From assembly GCF_963855985.1 (NCBI RefSeq), contig NC_087093.1, positions 17,933,001 through 17,997,000 on the forward strand: 64,000 nucleotides of DNA, written 5' to 3'. This stretch comes from Ostrinia nubilalis. Its lineage: Eukaryota > Arthropoda > Insecta > Lepidoptera > Crambidae. Each line of letters begins with the position of its first letter. Positions within the stretch are counted from its first letter, which is position 1. Positions 11,138 through 20,912 of the stretch are shown here, one piece after another. Made by a program: the position numbers and the translations under genes. The notes beneath the pieces are model-generated. The model was given only the letters and a program-made list of their open reading frames with translations, was not told the DNA's origin and ran no database searches.

Positions 11138-11832
11138 GATTATGGTCCTCTCATGCTCGCACTAAAAAGAATTAAAATGAAAAGTAATATTGTATAAACT
11201 AATAATAATTTCTCAAATGTTATAGTGTCATGCTTCTCAATCTGGACTGTTACTTAGCTTTATTATTAGTTTTTTTTTAAAGAGATAACTTGGCATTGTC
11301 ATTCTCACTAAAATGTCTCTGGGGTGGTGGCGTAGTGAGGCGGGTCGTTACATTCCCTCTAATATGGTCGAGTGAAGCGATGGCTGGTTCACTCGTCATG
11401 TCTGTGAACAGGCGCTGCTTTCGGGGACTGGTCAATCCAAGTTATTCAAATTTATGTATGCGAGTCATTTCTACTAGTACCTTAATATGTAAGTCTAGAT
11501 ATTAGCACGTCACTACCTTGTTTAATATACCACGCAATCTTGTATACCCATTCTTATGATACACCACACAAGAATGCATGGTAAATTCAGTGAACTGCTC
11601 CTGAATGGAATGTACCTACTACTACTATTTCTATTTATTTATATTAACCGGCAGACAGTGGTGACTGAGTTTGTTGCGGCGCTTCTTCTCAGCACTTGCC
11701 AAATGTTGGTCTCGAAGCGCTGGTAGGGTAAAAAGATTATGAGACATGTAGAGGCTCCTTAAGAGCATATGACGATTTGTAAGAACTATTTATTAGTCTA
11801 AACAAATAAAGAAATTTTGACTTGACTTGACT
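11138..11832 (+). mobile_element. 3' UTR and (TTGAC)n tail of the same LINE
   Basis: Follows the fragment directly and ends AAATAAAGAAATTTTGACTT followed by GACTTGACTT, the short tandem tail usual for these LINEs. The block GTTGCGGCGCTTCTTCTCAG near 11677 is typical of their 3' UTR. The ORF at 11290-11505 lies in this UTR and is not a gene. Confidence 0.65.
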
Positions 11833-12217
11833 TTTGATCACTACATGCCCGACACACTGAAAGTTTTTAGTTTCAATTCGTTTTTATTTGACTGTACTTT
11901 TGAAAAGGTGCGAGTTGACGAACAAAATAATAGGTAAAATCGGAATTTCCCAACTCGCGCCTGCTAGCGAGTTTGACAGGTGCGAGATGACGAACAACCC
12001 ATAACTGCGGGCCATGGAGTGGAATTACATGCCAGCCTGTTTCCGAAATTATAACCCGAAGGCTTTTAAGCCACTAGTGGGCAGGCATGGGCAATCACGC
12101 TACACCAAAGATAGAATCTGCACTCCTTCGGTATGATCTTTATCATCAGGAAGTCCATGTTCCATAAAAAAGAAGCATGCCTTGTAATGTCAATGAGTTA
12201 CGGTAATTGGCCGTAGT
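11833..12217. other. no gene recognised
   Basis: No supported feature. The texts AGGTGCGAGTTGACGAAC (about 11906) and AGGTGCGAGATGACGAAC (about 11980) are related short repeats that also resemble 8700-8780. Confidence 0.4.
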
Positions 12218-12493
12218 ACACATTGAAGTGGATCGAGTGGCGAAGAAGATCGGCAAGACCTGGAGCGAGATCAAGCGAGAAGCTCAAGACCGAACGAGAT
12301 GGAGGACTGTTGTGGACGCCCTCTGCCCCATCTAGGGGACATAGGACCATAAATCAAGTAAGTCACACATTGAAGTGAAGGTCGCGGGAAGTATCTGGAT
12401 GCGAGCAGAGCAGGACTGATCGTTATGGAAATCCTTGGAGTGGTGTTTGTCTAGTAATGGACGTCATTTGGCTTAAACGAACACATTGAAGTG
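12218..12493 (+). mobile_element. two RTE LINE 3' fragments sharing three copies of a 13-bp target site
   Basis: ACACATTGAAGTG occurs perfectly at 12218-12230, 12365-12377 and 12481-12493. Between copies 1 and 2 lies an RTE end reading DRVAKKIGKTWSEIKREAQD then RTRWRTVVDALCP. Between copies 2 and 3 lies a second end reading KVAGSIWMRAEQD, stop, SLWKSL. Each insert is therefore bounded by the same duplication, as though the site was used twice. Confidence 0.8.
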
Positions 12494-12503
12494 TAACTGC
12501 TAC

Positions 12504-13005
12504 CAGGCCTGTTCATCTCCGCGAGTTTACATCGAAAACAAAACACGCACGATGGCCCACCTACAGGATACTATTCGACAAGGCCTCACATACGAGCGAA
12601 CATTGACTCACGCACGCGTATTCTTGTGTATGATGGAAGAAAATAAAGAAAATGGTGTACTAAATACTGTGCAGTATTTAACTGCCTAAATAATAATAAC
12701 AACACAGAATGTACTTTTTTAAGTTGCCTCAAGACACTGAGAGGTAAATAAGTAGTTAATATTATGCTAAATCATGTATTTCCTCCGCCATTTTCCGCAG
12801 TTTGGCACCTCACGTCACATCATTTTACCGAAGTCATCCCTATAGCTTCGGCGCAGTGCCGATCACTGACGTTTGTCAACAAAATGGTGCTTGACTATTG
12901 AGACAGGCTAAATTACACCATATTGTTAATGGCATTGAGCATACATTTTTTTAAATACCTTCGCGAAGTAAAACTTCTGTACGTAGTACTTATTATTATT
13001 CTGTG
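12504..13005 (+). mobile_element. 502-bp non-autonomous THAP-family DNA element
   Basis: Bounded by the 7-bp direct repeat CTGCTAC (12497-12503, 13006-13012). Starts CAGGCCTGTTCATCTCCGCG and ends TTATTATTATTCTGTG. Contains a short coding relic, YCAVFNC..TECTFFKLPQDTER, the N-terminal half of a THAP zinc finger (C-x4-C and the FxxLP block), followed by an AG|GTAAAT splice-donor-like sequence. THAP domains head P-element and related transposases, so this is probably a P-like deletion derivative. A longer copy is at 40049-42766. It lies just downstream of the host gene's stop codon, in or near the 3' UTR. Confidence 0.75.
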
Positions 13006-13066
13006 CTGCTACATGCAAGTACCGCGTGTTACGCGCCTGTGCGCGGGCGCGTCAGGGCGGGCGCCA

Positions 13067-13147
13067 TCACCAGCAGAACACGGACAGCTCGCCGCCCGCG
13101 CCGCCCACGCCGCGCCACGACCGCACGCCGCCGCCGCCCACCTTCAG
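13067..13147 (-). CDS. last coding exon of the 197-residue unknown protein
   Basis: Acceptor TTGTTGTCCGCAG with a CTAAC branch-like motif 20 nt upstream, then 26 codons LKVGGGGVRSWRGV, GGAGGELSVFCW and TGA at 13067-13069. It joins in phase 0 to exon 19713-19895 (..DFDKMQQ|LK..). The sequence is over 75% GC, in sharp contrast to its surroundings, as in the other exons of this gene. A THAP element begins 60 bp downstream. The protein ends in an aromatic, Cys- and Trp-containing tail that could be a conserved motif; I cannot name the family. Confidence 0.75.
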   Translation of the reverse strand: MKVGGGGVRSWRGVGGAGGELSVFCW

Positions 13148-13197
13148 CTGCGGACAACAAGCACGTTAGTCATTGTCCAGGCCGTAGTAAGGGCAAT

Positions 13198-13337
13198 CAG
13201 AGGTGGAATTGTGTAAAGCAATCGTAATCATTTGACAGTTCATAACGTACGATAAAGTCAGATAAAGCGTTTGACAGAATAATAATGCGTTATGAACTGT
13301 CAAATGATTACGATTGCTTTACACAATTCCACCTCTG
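13198..13337. repeat. perfect 50-bp inverted repeat with 40-nt loop
   Basis: Arms 13198-13247 and 13288-13337 are exactly complementary over 50 bp (outer ends CAGAGGTGGAATTGTG). It lies in the last intron of the minus-strand gene, only 50 bp from the acceptor. CAGAGGTGG-type ends resemble hAT miniature elements, but I see no 8-bp flanking duplication. Confidence 0.9.
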
Positions 13338-13540
13338 GTCAGGTGGGGATTCTTGGGTGGCTTAAACATGGAGTGCAGGTGCGGTTTTGTTCCCCAGTCG
13401 ATGAAGCACCTGATGTCGTGCCCTGAGTGCCCAAGCAACTGCACTCAGGAGGAGTTGATGAGTGCTGCTGACAACGCCACCCTCGTGGCGGAGTTTTGGG
13501 CTGACACTGTGTAGGTTTGTTGTCGACACGAAAAGAAGAA
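13338..13540 (+). pseudogene. non-LTR retrotransposon ORF2 C-terminal end, copy 1
   Basis: Reads MECRCGFVPQSMKHLMSCPE, then SNCTQEELMSAADNATLVAE and FWADTV, stop. This is the CxCG..HLxxCP zinc-knuckle-like end of insect LINE reverse transcriptase proteins. A GAAAAGAAGAAG tail follows. The second copy, also on the plus strand, is at 27675-27885. Confidence 0.7.
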
Positions 13541-13659
13541 GATTGTCCAGGTGCGGTTACTGTGTAGCACTGTTTTAACATGCGTGATATTCAGCTGCGG
13601 ACGCAACGAAATCACGTTAGTCATTGTCCAGGTGCGGCTACAGTGTACCACTGTTCTTT

Positions 13660-14132
13660 AACCTTTAACCAGTGACATGACTATTTTATAACACTATAAG
13701 GGACATGACGTCTCACAGGCTACTACTTCGAAATCAAAAAATTGACAAAATTGCATGTGGATTACTTTAAAATTGTATTTGTATTTAACTATTGGTATGT
13801 CAATAAAACAAATGTAAATGAATTCAATCATTTTTTTTATAATTACATAGAAAAAAACTATAATTACCAATTAGTGGTAATTTTCAGCCTCAATTGATAT
13901 GAGGTCCTTTTTTAGCATTTTAATAGACTTTATATAAATTCTATGTCAAATTTAATACTTTTTACTAAAAATCTAATAATACAGAAACCGAAAAAACATA
14001 AAAGCCACTTCTGAAAACTAAAAATAAAAATTCTGACACCCGCTCAATTTGGCATAAAATCAATGGCAATTTTTGCAGAAAAGGCGAGAACATTGCAAAC
14101 ATATGGGATTGTAACACCCCAACACAAGTGTA
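13660..14132. other. possible repeat border; no gene
   Basis: TTTAACCTTTAACCAGTGAC at about 13661 is found inverted at about 14957-14979, and GGGACATG..CTCACAGGCTAC occurs at about 13702 and 14760. This suggests one or more old elements across 13660-14980. No gene recognised. Confidence 0.4.
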
Positions 14133-14495
14133 CTGTGGCGGCGTAGCATGGCTTGGCACCCGGGGCGACCCCTTCCCCCCCTCCTCACCCCTCATAAGAC
14201 CATAAGTTGGATGTTCATATTGCGGGGGGCTAAGGCACCCCAGAATGGTCTGGTGTCCCCCAGAATTTTCGGGTTACCGATTTGAAGCCGAAAGATTTTA
14301 GTACTAAGTCATGAGCTTTATTATTATGATGAGATGATACCAATAGCATGCACCCCCTTATCATGACATCAGATGCGCGACGTCCTTGTCACCTTCTTGT
14401 CACCTGTGGGCACTAATCTTCGCGACTGAGTTGTCACTCCGTTGTCACCCCGGCCCCCCCCCCCCCCCCCCCCCCCCCCCCTTACGCCGCCACTG
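14133..14495. mobile_element. degenerate hAT-like element with GTGGCGGCGTA ends
   Basis: Left end CTGTGGCGGCGTAGC and right end TTACGCCGCCACTG are inverted copies. CAGTGGCG-type ends are usual for hAT elements. No convincing target duplication was seen. A run of 28 C (14454-14481) lies at its right end. ORFs over it are accidental. Confidence 0.5.
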
Positions 14496-15862
14496 TCCGC
14501 TGTGTAACACTGTCATTTTGTGTAGTTTAGGCAGACAAATACTGCATGCCCTTTGCTTGGCTTGACTTGTTTCTGGATGGAACAGACGGTCCATCGTTTG
14601 AACCTTGACGAGGTTCAAAAGGTTCAAACGATTAACTGACCGTTCGTAATATTTTATTCTTTGATGAATTCGTGGGCTGGAGTTATAATTTCCTAGTCTT
14701 TTCTGCCATTTTGCACTTAAAATAAAAAGTAGAGTGTAAAAGTTTTTGTATGACAACTAGGGACATGTAGCCTCACAGGCTACGATCGATTTTCTAATTC
14801 GTATAACTTACGTGCAAAACAACCGATTACACGTCTGCCTTCTTCTGTGGTCGTTTTAGCACTAAAACAAAAGCTACTAAGACGCTGGGTCGCTGCAAGC
14901 GAGGGGAAGTGGTCAATTCTAAGAATTTGAAAAACATGAGACGCCTGTCAGACTACGTGTCACTGGTTAAAGGTTAAAACATGGTGACATTTAGCTGAAG
15001 ACTCAACACGTGTGTTATCTAGGCTGCTGCTACGATGCACTATTCTTGAAAACTTGGTGACCAAAACTGGCAGATATTTCATCTTTTTGGCATATGTTAT
15101 GGACCACGAATCAGTTCAAGGTCAAATAAAAAAGGAAGAAAAGGAAGCAATATTGTATATCCTGAGCAGATCAATGTCATCATCAGACTTGAGTCACAAC
15201 GACGACGATTATAAAGTAAAAAAAAATTGTGATATTTGGTTGATGTGTTACCAGTGTTACCACAGCACGACAAAAGTAACTTTGGGAAAACAACCTTCAT
15301 AATATCAAAGAGAAATACAAGTAACTAACTCATACAATTCAAGATTTACTTAGTCTTATTGGAGTAAACTGAAGCAAAAGTAGAATTTCGCCATGCACGT
15401 AAGACGCCTTCTAACTTGTTTTGCTCAACAGTTTCCAACCTGTGATTTTACGTAGCGTACACCGCATTTCACGAGCATTGCGATCTCGAGTCCCGTCTCG
15501 TCCGCATTAGAAGCCGGATCACGCGACCGGTCGCGGAGCAAAAACCAAACGCTTCAAGTTTTCGTTCCACGTCCTGCCGCGAGGGGGCGGTCTGCGCGCG
15601 CGAGGAATGCCGCCATTGAAGCCACTCCACTCAATGAGACGTGGTTATACGGAAACGCGCTCCATTCACTCAACTTGTATTAATTCCATGTTTTTATATT
15701 CTTCTTTATCTAATGTTTGATTTTCTTCGTGTTTCTCGCTTCTAAATCCAGCTTTAGCTTATGGTTGTCAAATCAAAGAAAATAACATAGTTACGAAAAC
15801 GCTAACTATTCCACACTGTAAAAATTGCGAAACGTATTCAAATCAGAATTTCATACTATTAC
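14496..15862. other. no gene recognised; CpG-rich patch at about 15470-15660
   Basis: Mostly AT-rich. The 15470-15660 patch is rich in CG dinucleotides (GCGACCGGTCGCGGAGC and similar), but I see no exon in it on either strand. It may be a regulatory or promoter patch within the intron. Confidence 0.35.
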
Positions 15863-15865
15863 TAA

Positions 15866-16099
15866 CCCCCTTACTAATAAAAGTGACACGCCCATTGAAC
15901 ACTAAGGCTAAGTTGCACCACCTAACTTTAACGGTAACTATAACGATAACCTGTACTTTTTGTATAGTTTGACAGATTTTTGACGTTTGCTAAAGTAAAG
16001 TAAGTTGGTGTAACCCAGCCTGATTGTTTCTAGTGACGTTTAGTATGGAATTTTTAAACAACTTTTCAACGCTTGTATAACTTTTTATCAGTGAGGGGG
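15866..16099. mobile_element. miniature element (CCCCCTTA family) carrying a nested element
   Basis: Ends CCCCCTTACTAATAAAAG and, inverted, CCCCCTCACTGATAAAAAG, flanked by TAA on both sides (15863-15865, 16100-16102). Same family as 4832-4950. A second miniature element (15905-16020) is inserted in it. Confidence 0.7.
15905..16020. mobile_element. TA-type miniature element, copy 1
   Basis: AGGCTAAGTTGCACCACC at one end and GGTGTAACCCAGCC at the other, preceded by TA (followed by TG). Contains TTTGACAGATTTTTGACGTT, shared with the copy at 44428-44545. Confidence 0.7.
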
Positions 16100-16102
16100 T
16101 AA

Positions 16103-19100
16103 GAATAACAATTCACTGTCGTATAATTAAGTTTTATGAATCCCAACTGTATGCAGCGACGGCAGTTATTAACTTTCAAAAATTAAACGTTGCGCCTGTC
16201 GCACTACGATATTAAAAATCAATAAAAGCACAAGGGAACTGGCAGCTGTACGTCCACCGTAGCTAGATAATTATTTTGTGATACGTTTGCTATTGCATTG
16301 TGTATGAAGGATTGCATGCCACATGTATGCCCGCATTATGTAAGGTAAATGAACTATTATCCGATACCCGGTATCGTGGTCGTGGCCTGCAGTTGATAGC
16401 TTATCACTAGGAAGGCGAAAACAACTAAATCGAGATAATGACATTCCCACATGTTTTCCTCTTCGTTCGCTACGAGTTTTTCATCTGTAAGGAAATGTTG
16501 AAGGATGTTCTGCCATACGTGAGATATCTAAATGCTTCTAATGTCGGCCATCCTCACGTCAGCTCTTACTTTCAAAAAGCTCAAGATTATTTTGCCGTAG
16601 GTATTTGCGAAAGAGTACCTTTGAATTGCGCAATGCAAACATGAGGCACATTTTTGAGTAAGAAAACGTAGATCTCGTCGAGAAAGCCAAATCCATCTTG
16701 TGGAGGAGGCACAACCATAAAGTGCAATTCTCTTGACCCCCTGCTTAATAGCATTTATGCAAGAAGTATGACTGCGGCTAATTCTGAAGTCACTTGAAGA
16801 AAATCACGACGAGTATAACATTCAGGTCATCAAATTTTAATAATTGACAAGTTTACAACCCAAGAGCTGATAAACGCTTTCTGTAATTTGTAATTCCGAA
16901 GACATCTAACAAGTGCAATATAAAGTAATACTATTATCTAACCAGTCTTACTTAGTAGGAGGTGCTCGGTTTAATGATAGCTCACTTTACTTGTCTTAGG
17001 GCTGTCAATCAAATCTGGTGATTTACTTTATTGAAGCAATATTGTTTTTTTTATTCAACCAAAAGCACCAACTTCAGAGAAATATTAGAAGTAACTCGAG
17101 TGCCCAATGCCCATACAAATAACGTAGGTAATTTGGTGGTCAATTAAGATAGATAAGAACCAGCTGCGAGATGGAAGTGGGAAATAAAAAAGGTAATTGG
17201 ATCATGCCGAAGACAAACAACAAAACAGTTGTACATTTCAATTCTTTCAAAGACAAATGTTTGTCAACGACAGCCCTACCCCGTGCACCGCGTTTACTGC
17301 CACTAGCGCGACAGACGGTCGGCCATTCCGCTCGCAGACGCAACTTGAGCGGACAGTTCAACTCTACGCTTTGTGCCAGCTGTCCGCTTCAACTTAATGC
17401 TTCCAGCTGTCGTTCAATATTGAACGATACTTCTATTAGAGCCATACACAGATGTCAAGATCCTGACTTTGAAGAACGATAAGAAGTGACAATATATTTC
17501 CACATTTAACGATGGGATTTAACTTTAATACCAAATTAACTGCCTCTCAACTAGATATCAACTTAAGAAGTATGGACCTTCACCACTTTATCTTTATCTT
17601 TATCTTTCAGCACTGAATGAATATGTACGAGTTTGGAGATTTTTGATCATGACGACGCCTGCATCTGTACCAAACTACAAGAAACTCAACAATGACATTG
17701 CAAAAGGCGACTGTTTACGCAAGAATAAAGCTACCGTTAATAAATTGAAGGTGCTTAGATCTCGGCAGTGCAAGGGCATTGTCTAATGCATTGTTGCCGA
17801 GATGGGAGGCCAGCGCTTGACCCAGGTCGCAGTCAGCGGGCGACGACCCGCCCACGTGCACAAACGCATTTCAAGCTACATTGTCCTTCTGAATGCAAAC
17901 TAAGTTTGACTAAGTGACGCACTGGCTATTATTGTTTCCGTGCAAATGTATGAACATAAGGTAAGTTTCTTGAACTAAGTAAATGATGTTTTAAAATTGT
18001 ACACTATTCTGTGTAATTAATAAGTAATGTCCTAAGTTACGAGATGGAAAATCAGCTTTATCATCATAAAAGCGTCAAGCTTTTAGAAACACGGAAAGTT
18101 AATGCCAGTGATTTATTGATCTAAATACGAGTACGTCTGTAAATCTCTTGATTGAAACCCTGACACATCAGGAAACTAACAAAGCCACCAAGTGTGAAGT
18201 AAATTAGAAATTACACAAGTTTCTTAGGAACTTTTCTTTGGAAACAGTTTGCGTGTCGATTGTTCAGCGGCGTGTGTGTGACATGTGCGGCGCGTGGGTC
18301 GTGGGAACCGATGCGCGCGATTGTGCTGCGAGGGAGACAGCTCTGCGCTGCGCTTTTCAATTGTGCTTCTAAGCCACCTATTCAGTTGGCGATCCGAGCC
18401 AGATTCACACCATAACAGTAATAGAGTTACTGTGCGCTTTGTATTCAATGACCTTTTTAAGCCAGAGATTAGAACGGTGACAAGTAAAATGTTATGACAT
18501 TAAATAATCGCTGAACACTATTAACAACACGTGGTATGTAGTTCTGGTATGGTATGTAGATCTGCAAGATGTTAATCAAAAGATGGATTATAACGAAAAA
18601 AGTTGCCAAAAAGGTCACCCACTCAGTACCATCTTGACAGTGTAACTGTTAAGACACTGATTTTCAGTGGGTGTGTTTTACGACACTTATTCTGCGGAAG
18701 TAAGATAAAGATTTGGAAACGTGAAACAAAATTGGAATACTTCAAGATGGAGTGATTGGAGTTGAACGTTTCGCGTGATGATCAAAAGGCTACATTCTAA
18801 TGGCAGCGAAACGTGTTTGCTGAGGGGCAGCGGGCAGACGCAGCGGTCGGAGGTCATAGACTCCGATGTGTTCCGCTTGCTTTCGATCCCGGCTGCAGCG
18901 GAAAAACAATGGACACAATAAAATTGTATTGTTGTGCTCCACATTCCAACGGCACACATTCTCGAGTGGCTATAGAATTTTAAACTCAAATAAATACGTT
19001 TAAACACCCGTCAGTGTTTAGCACCTTCCACGGTTGAAATGCAATTCCAAGAAAATGTTCTGGTAAATCAGACACATTCAGAATTTCATAAACTAGAAGA

Positions 19101-19375
19101 CTAAGTACTGGCTGTAAAATATTGTTTTCACGACTCATGATATATTTATCTGAGAATCTAAGGGGAGCTGGAGGATTTTGAAAACGAGCAGCGCTACTCA
19201 AAGAAGAGAGGTATTAACTTAATCCTCGAAATTCCCTATTTTCTCTCCTGTCTGAAAAGGTTGGCGTATTAGTAACCCCTTGCAACGACCACGTGTCGGC
19301 GTTGACACTATCGTAACACAGTGACCAGTATGATTACGAAATGTCGAAGATTCAACCATGGAATCTAGAGGGTTC
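16103..19375. other. intron of the minus-strand gene; nothing recognised
   Basis: Lies between coding exons 13067-13147 and 19713-19895. ORFs at 16438, 17171, 18224, 18285 and 18687 show no family motif and no paired splice sites that I can support. Confidence 0.5.
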
Positions 19376-19540
19376 AGTGTGAGTTTACATCAAACGTCGT
19401 CACTAGCGAGCGCGTTAAAAAAATATATGAAGATTTTAGTTCTTAAAAGTATCCGCTAGGGGCGCTGTACAATCCGTCAAACTTTTAATGTAATTTTTTT
19501 ACGCGCTCACTAGTGATGACGTTTGATGTAAACTTACACT
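19376..19540. mobile_element. 165-bp miniature inverted-repeat element
   Basis: Arms AGTGTGAGTTTACATCAAAC and its near-perfect inverse GTTTGATGTAAACTTACACT, continuing inwards about 50 bp each. Located 170 bp from a coding exon. Confidence 0.7.
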
Positions 19541-19557
19541 AAGCGCTCAGTTGATAT

Positions 19558-19660
19558 AAAATAAATAAATAAATAAATTCTTTATTGAATAACTTATTTG
19601 ACAGTTTAAACTTTAGGCTAATCTTATGCTACAAAAGGTAAAATTATACATGTGCCTGAA
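19558..19660 (-). mobile_element. LINE 3' tail remnant
   Basis: On the minus strand ends ..TTCAATAAAGAATTTATTTA in TTTA repeats, as CR1/Jockey-type LINE tails do. No coding part visible. Confidence 0.4.
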
Positions 19661-19712
19661 CTAGGAAATGTTTTCCTGTATCTCAGGCGAATGTGATAAA
19701 ATGTGGGTATAC

Positions 19713-19895
19713 CTGCTGCATCTTGTCAAAGTCGAGCGCAGGGCGGTGCCGGCGCGGCGGCGGCAGCGGCATGCGGCGGCGGCGCGGGGAGGGCGGCGCG
19801 CGCTCGCGCTCGCCCGCGCACACGCACGCGCCCGCGCGCCGCGGCTTCAGCGCCTCCAGCGGCGGCGACGTGCGGAACCGCACCGGGGTCTCCAC
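19713..19895 (-). CDS. coding exon 5 of the 197-residue unknown protein
   Basis: Minus-strand exon with acceptor GTGCGTTCCAG and donor CAG|GTATAC, 183 nt, phase 0 at both ends, 61 codons. It begins VETPVRFRTSPPLEALKPRR, passes through a basic proline-rich stretch (PPSPRRRRMPLPPPRRHRP) and ends ALDFDKMQQ. The Arg/Pro-rich centre could serve as a nuclear localisation signal; that is inference. GC content is near 80%, while the flanks are full of miniature elements. Other frames over this exon are Ala- or Arg-rich shadows. The family is not recognised. Confidence 0.8.
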
Positions 19896-19941
19896 CTGGA
19901 ACGCACCGCGGACGTGTGAACACCGAGCGAGATACAGGTTA

Positions 19942-20164
19942 AGGTCTATTCAGACCTAAGCGGTATTCGCTACCGTCTGCGGCAGAGATAACTCAGTGGG
20001 TATGCGGTAATAATACTGTTCAGACCTAAGCGGTATTCGCTACCGTCTGCGACAGAGAAAACGCTCTAGCCGCGGTACTTGATACTAAATACCTGAGCGA
20101 AACCCGCGCAGTATGTACCTCTACCCACAGCGGCAGCGAATATCGCTCAGGTTTGAATAGGCCT
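19942..20164. mobile_element. Harbinger-type miniature element with duplicated left end
   Basis: Flanked by TTA (19939-19941, 20165-20167). Ends AGGTCTATTCAGACCTAAGC and, inverted, AGGCCTATTCAAACCTGAGC. The left terminal block CAGACCTAAGCGGTATTCGC occurs twice (from 19951 and from 20020). The 3-bp TTA site fits PIF/Harbinger. Confidence 0.75.
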
Positions 20165-20334
20165 TTATTTGTCGTGGGCTTCATTCGATAAGCTGTTCTG
20201 AAAACTATTACTACTGCCGAGACCGGTAGTAGAATTTGCGGTTTTCGCTTGGCTCTGGATCTTGATCACATAGATTTTGTAAGTTGCATAAATTAAGAAG
20301 AAAAATAAATATTAAATATAGCCCGGTCCGTGAG

Positions 20335-20522
20335 CGCGTAGAATTTCATCCAATGACCTCTAGCTACCCATCCTTATCGCTCGCGCGTAATTATGTTGCT
20401 ATCGCGATCGCACACTCACTGCGGGTGCCAGTCGCACAGTCGCGACAGCAATATAATTACGCGCGAGCGATAAGGATAGGTAGCTAGGGGTCATTGGACA
20501 AAATTCTACGTGCTCACGGACC
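20335..20522. mobile_element. 188-bp miniature element, long inverted arms
   Basis: GGTCCGTGAGCGCGTAGAAT at the left and, inverted, GGTCCGTGAGCACGTAGAAT at the right; arms continue about 75 bp through CTTATCGCTCGCGCGTAATT. The ORFs at 20284 and 20399 are parts of it. Confidence 0.75.
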
Positions 20523-20717
20523 AGACTATAGTAGGTATTGAAATAAGAAATATTTATGTAGTGGATATTCTTCCGGAGCACCACAAGATCAGATTTGACC
20601 TCACAGTCGTCCGAGGTCTGAAAAGTAATCAAGAAATCTGAAAAGAAACAAAGCAACACAACTTCAAGACAAAGCGACAGTGAGAGTTAGTATGCGGATG
20701 AGAATTAAATGGCGTAC

Positions 20718-20912
20718 CTTCGTGTCGTCGTCGTCGGAGGAGGGAGGCCTGGCCGCCAGGTCGTCGGCGTCGTAGGGCTGCGCCGGCCATTTGCGCTTCT
20801 CGGGCGCGGCGGGCGGCGGCGAGGACGCGCCGCGGCGGCGGGACTCGCCCGCGCCCGCGCCCGCCGCCTCGCGTCCGCCGCCGCACGCGCCGCTCGGCGT
20901 GCCGTTGATCAC
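20718..20912 (-). CDS. coding exon 4 of the 197-residue unknown protein
   Basis: Minus-strand exon with acceptor GCCGCTGTGCAG and donor AAG|GTACGC, 195 nt, phase 0 to phase 0, 65 codons. It starts VINGTPSGACGGG, continues Gly/Ala-rich, then PPPAAPEKRKWPAQPYDADD and ends RPPSSDDDDTK. SSDDDD is a good casein kinase 2 site by pattern. The exon joins in frame to 27460-27566 (..SSEEELE|VINGTP..) and to 19713-19895 (..DDTK|VETP..). Low-complexity, acidic and basic patches alternate, suggesting a largely disordered protein. No family recognised. Confidence 0.8.

Larger units (their letters stand above)
13142..13635. repeat. duplicated 3' splice-site segment
   Basis: About 40 bp spanning the acceptor of the last coding exon (13142-13182: TTCAGCTGCGGAC..CACGTTAGTCATTGTCCAGG) recurs at 13591-13635 with the branch-like CTAAC and the CCGCAG acceptor intact on the minus strand. 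A neighbouring piece ATTGTCCAGGTGCGG.TAC is also duplicated (about 13542 and 13624). Confidence 0.75.

Noticed and set aside
19668..19959. Several Ala/Arg-rich ORFs on both strands
   Set aside because: Shadows of the GC-rich coding exon 19713-19895.
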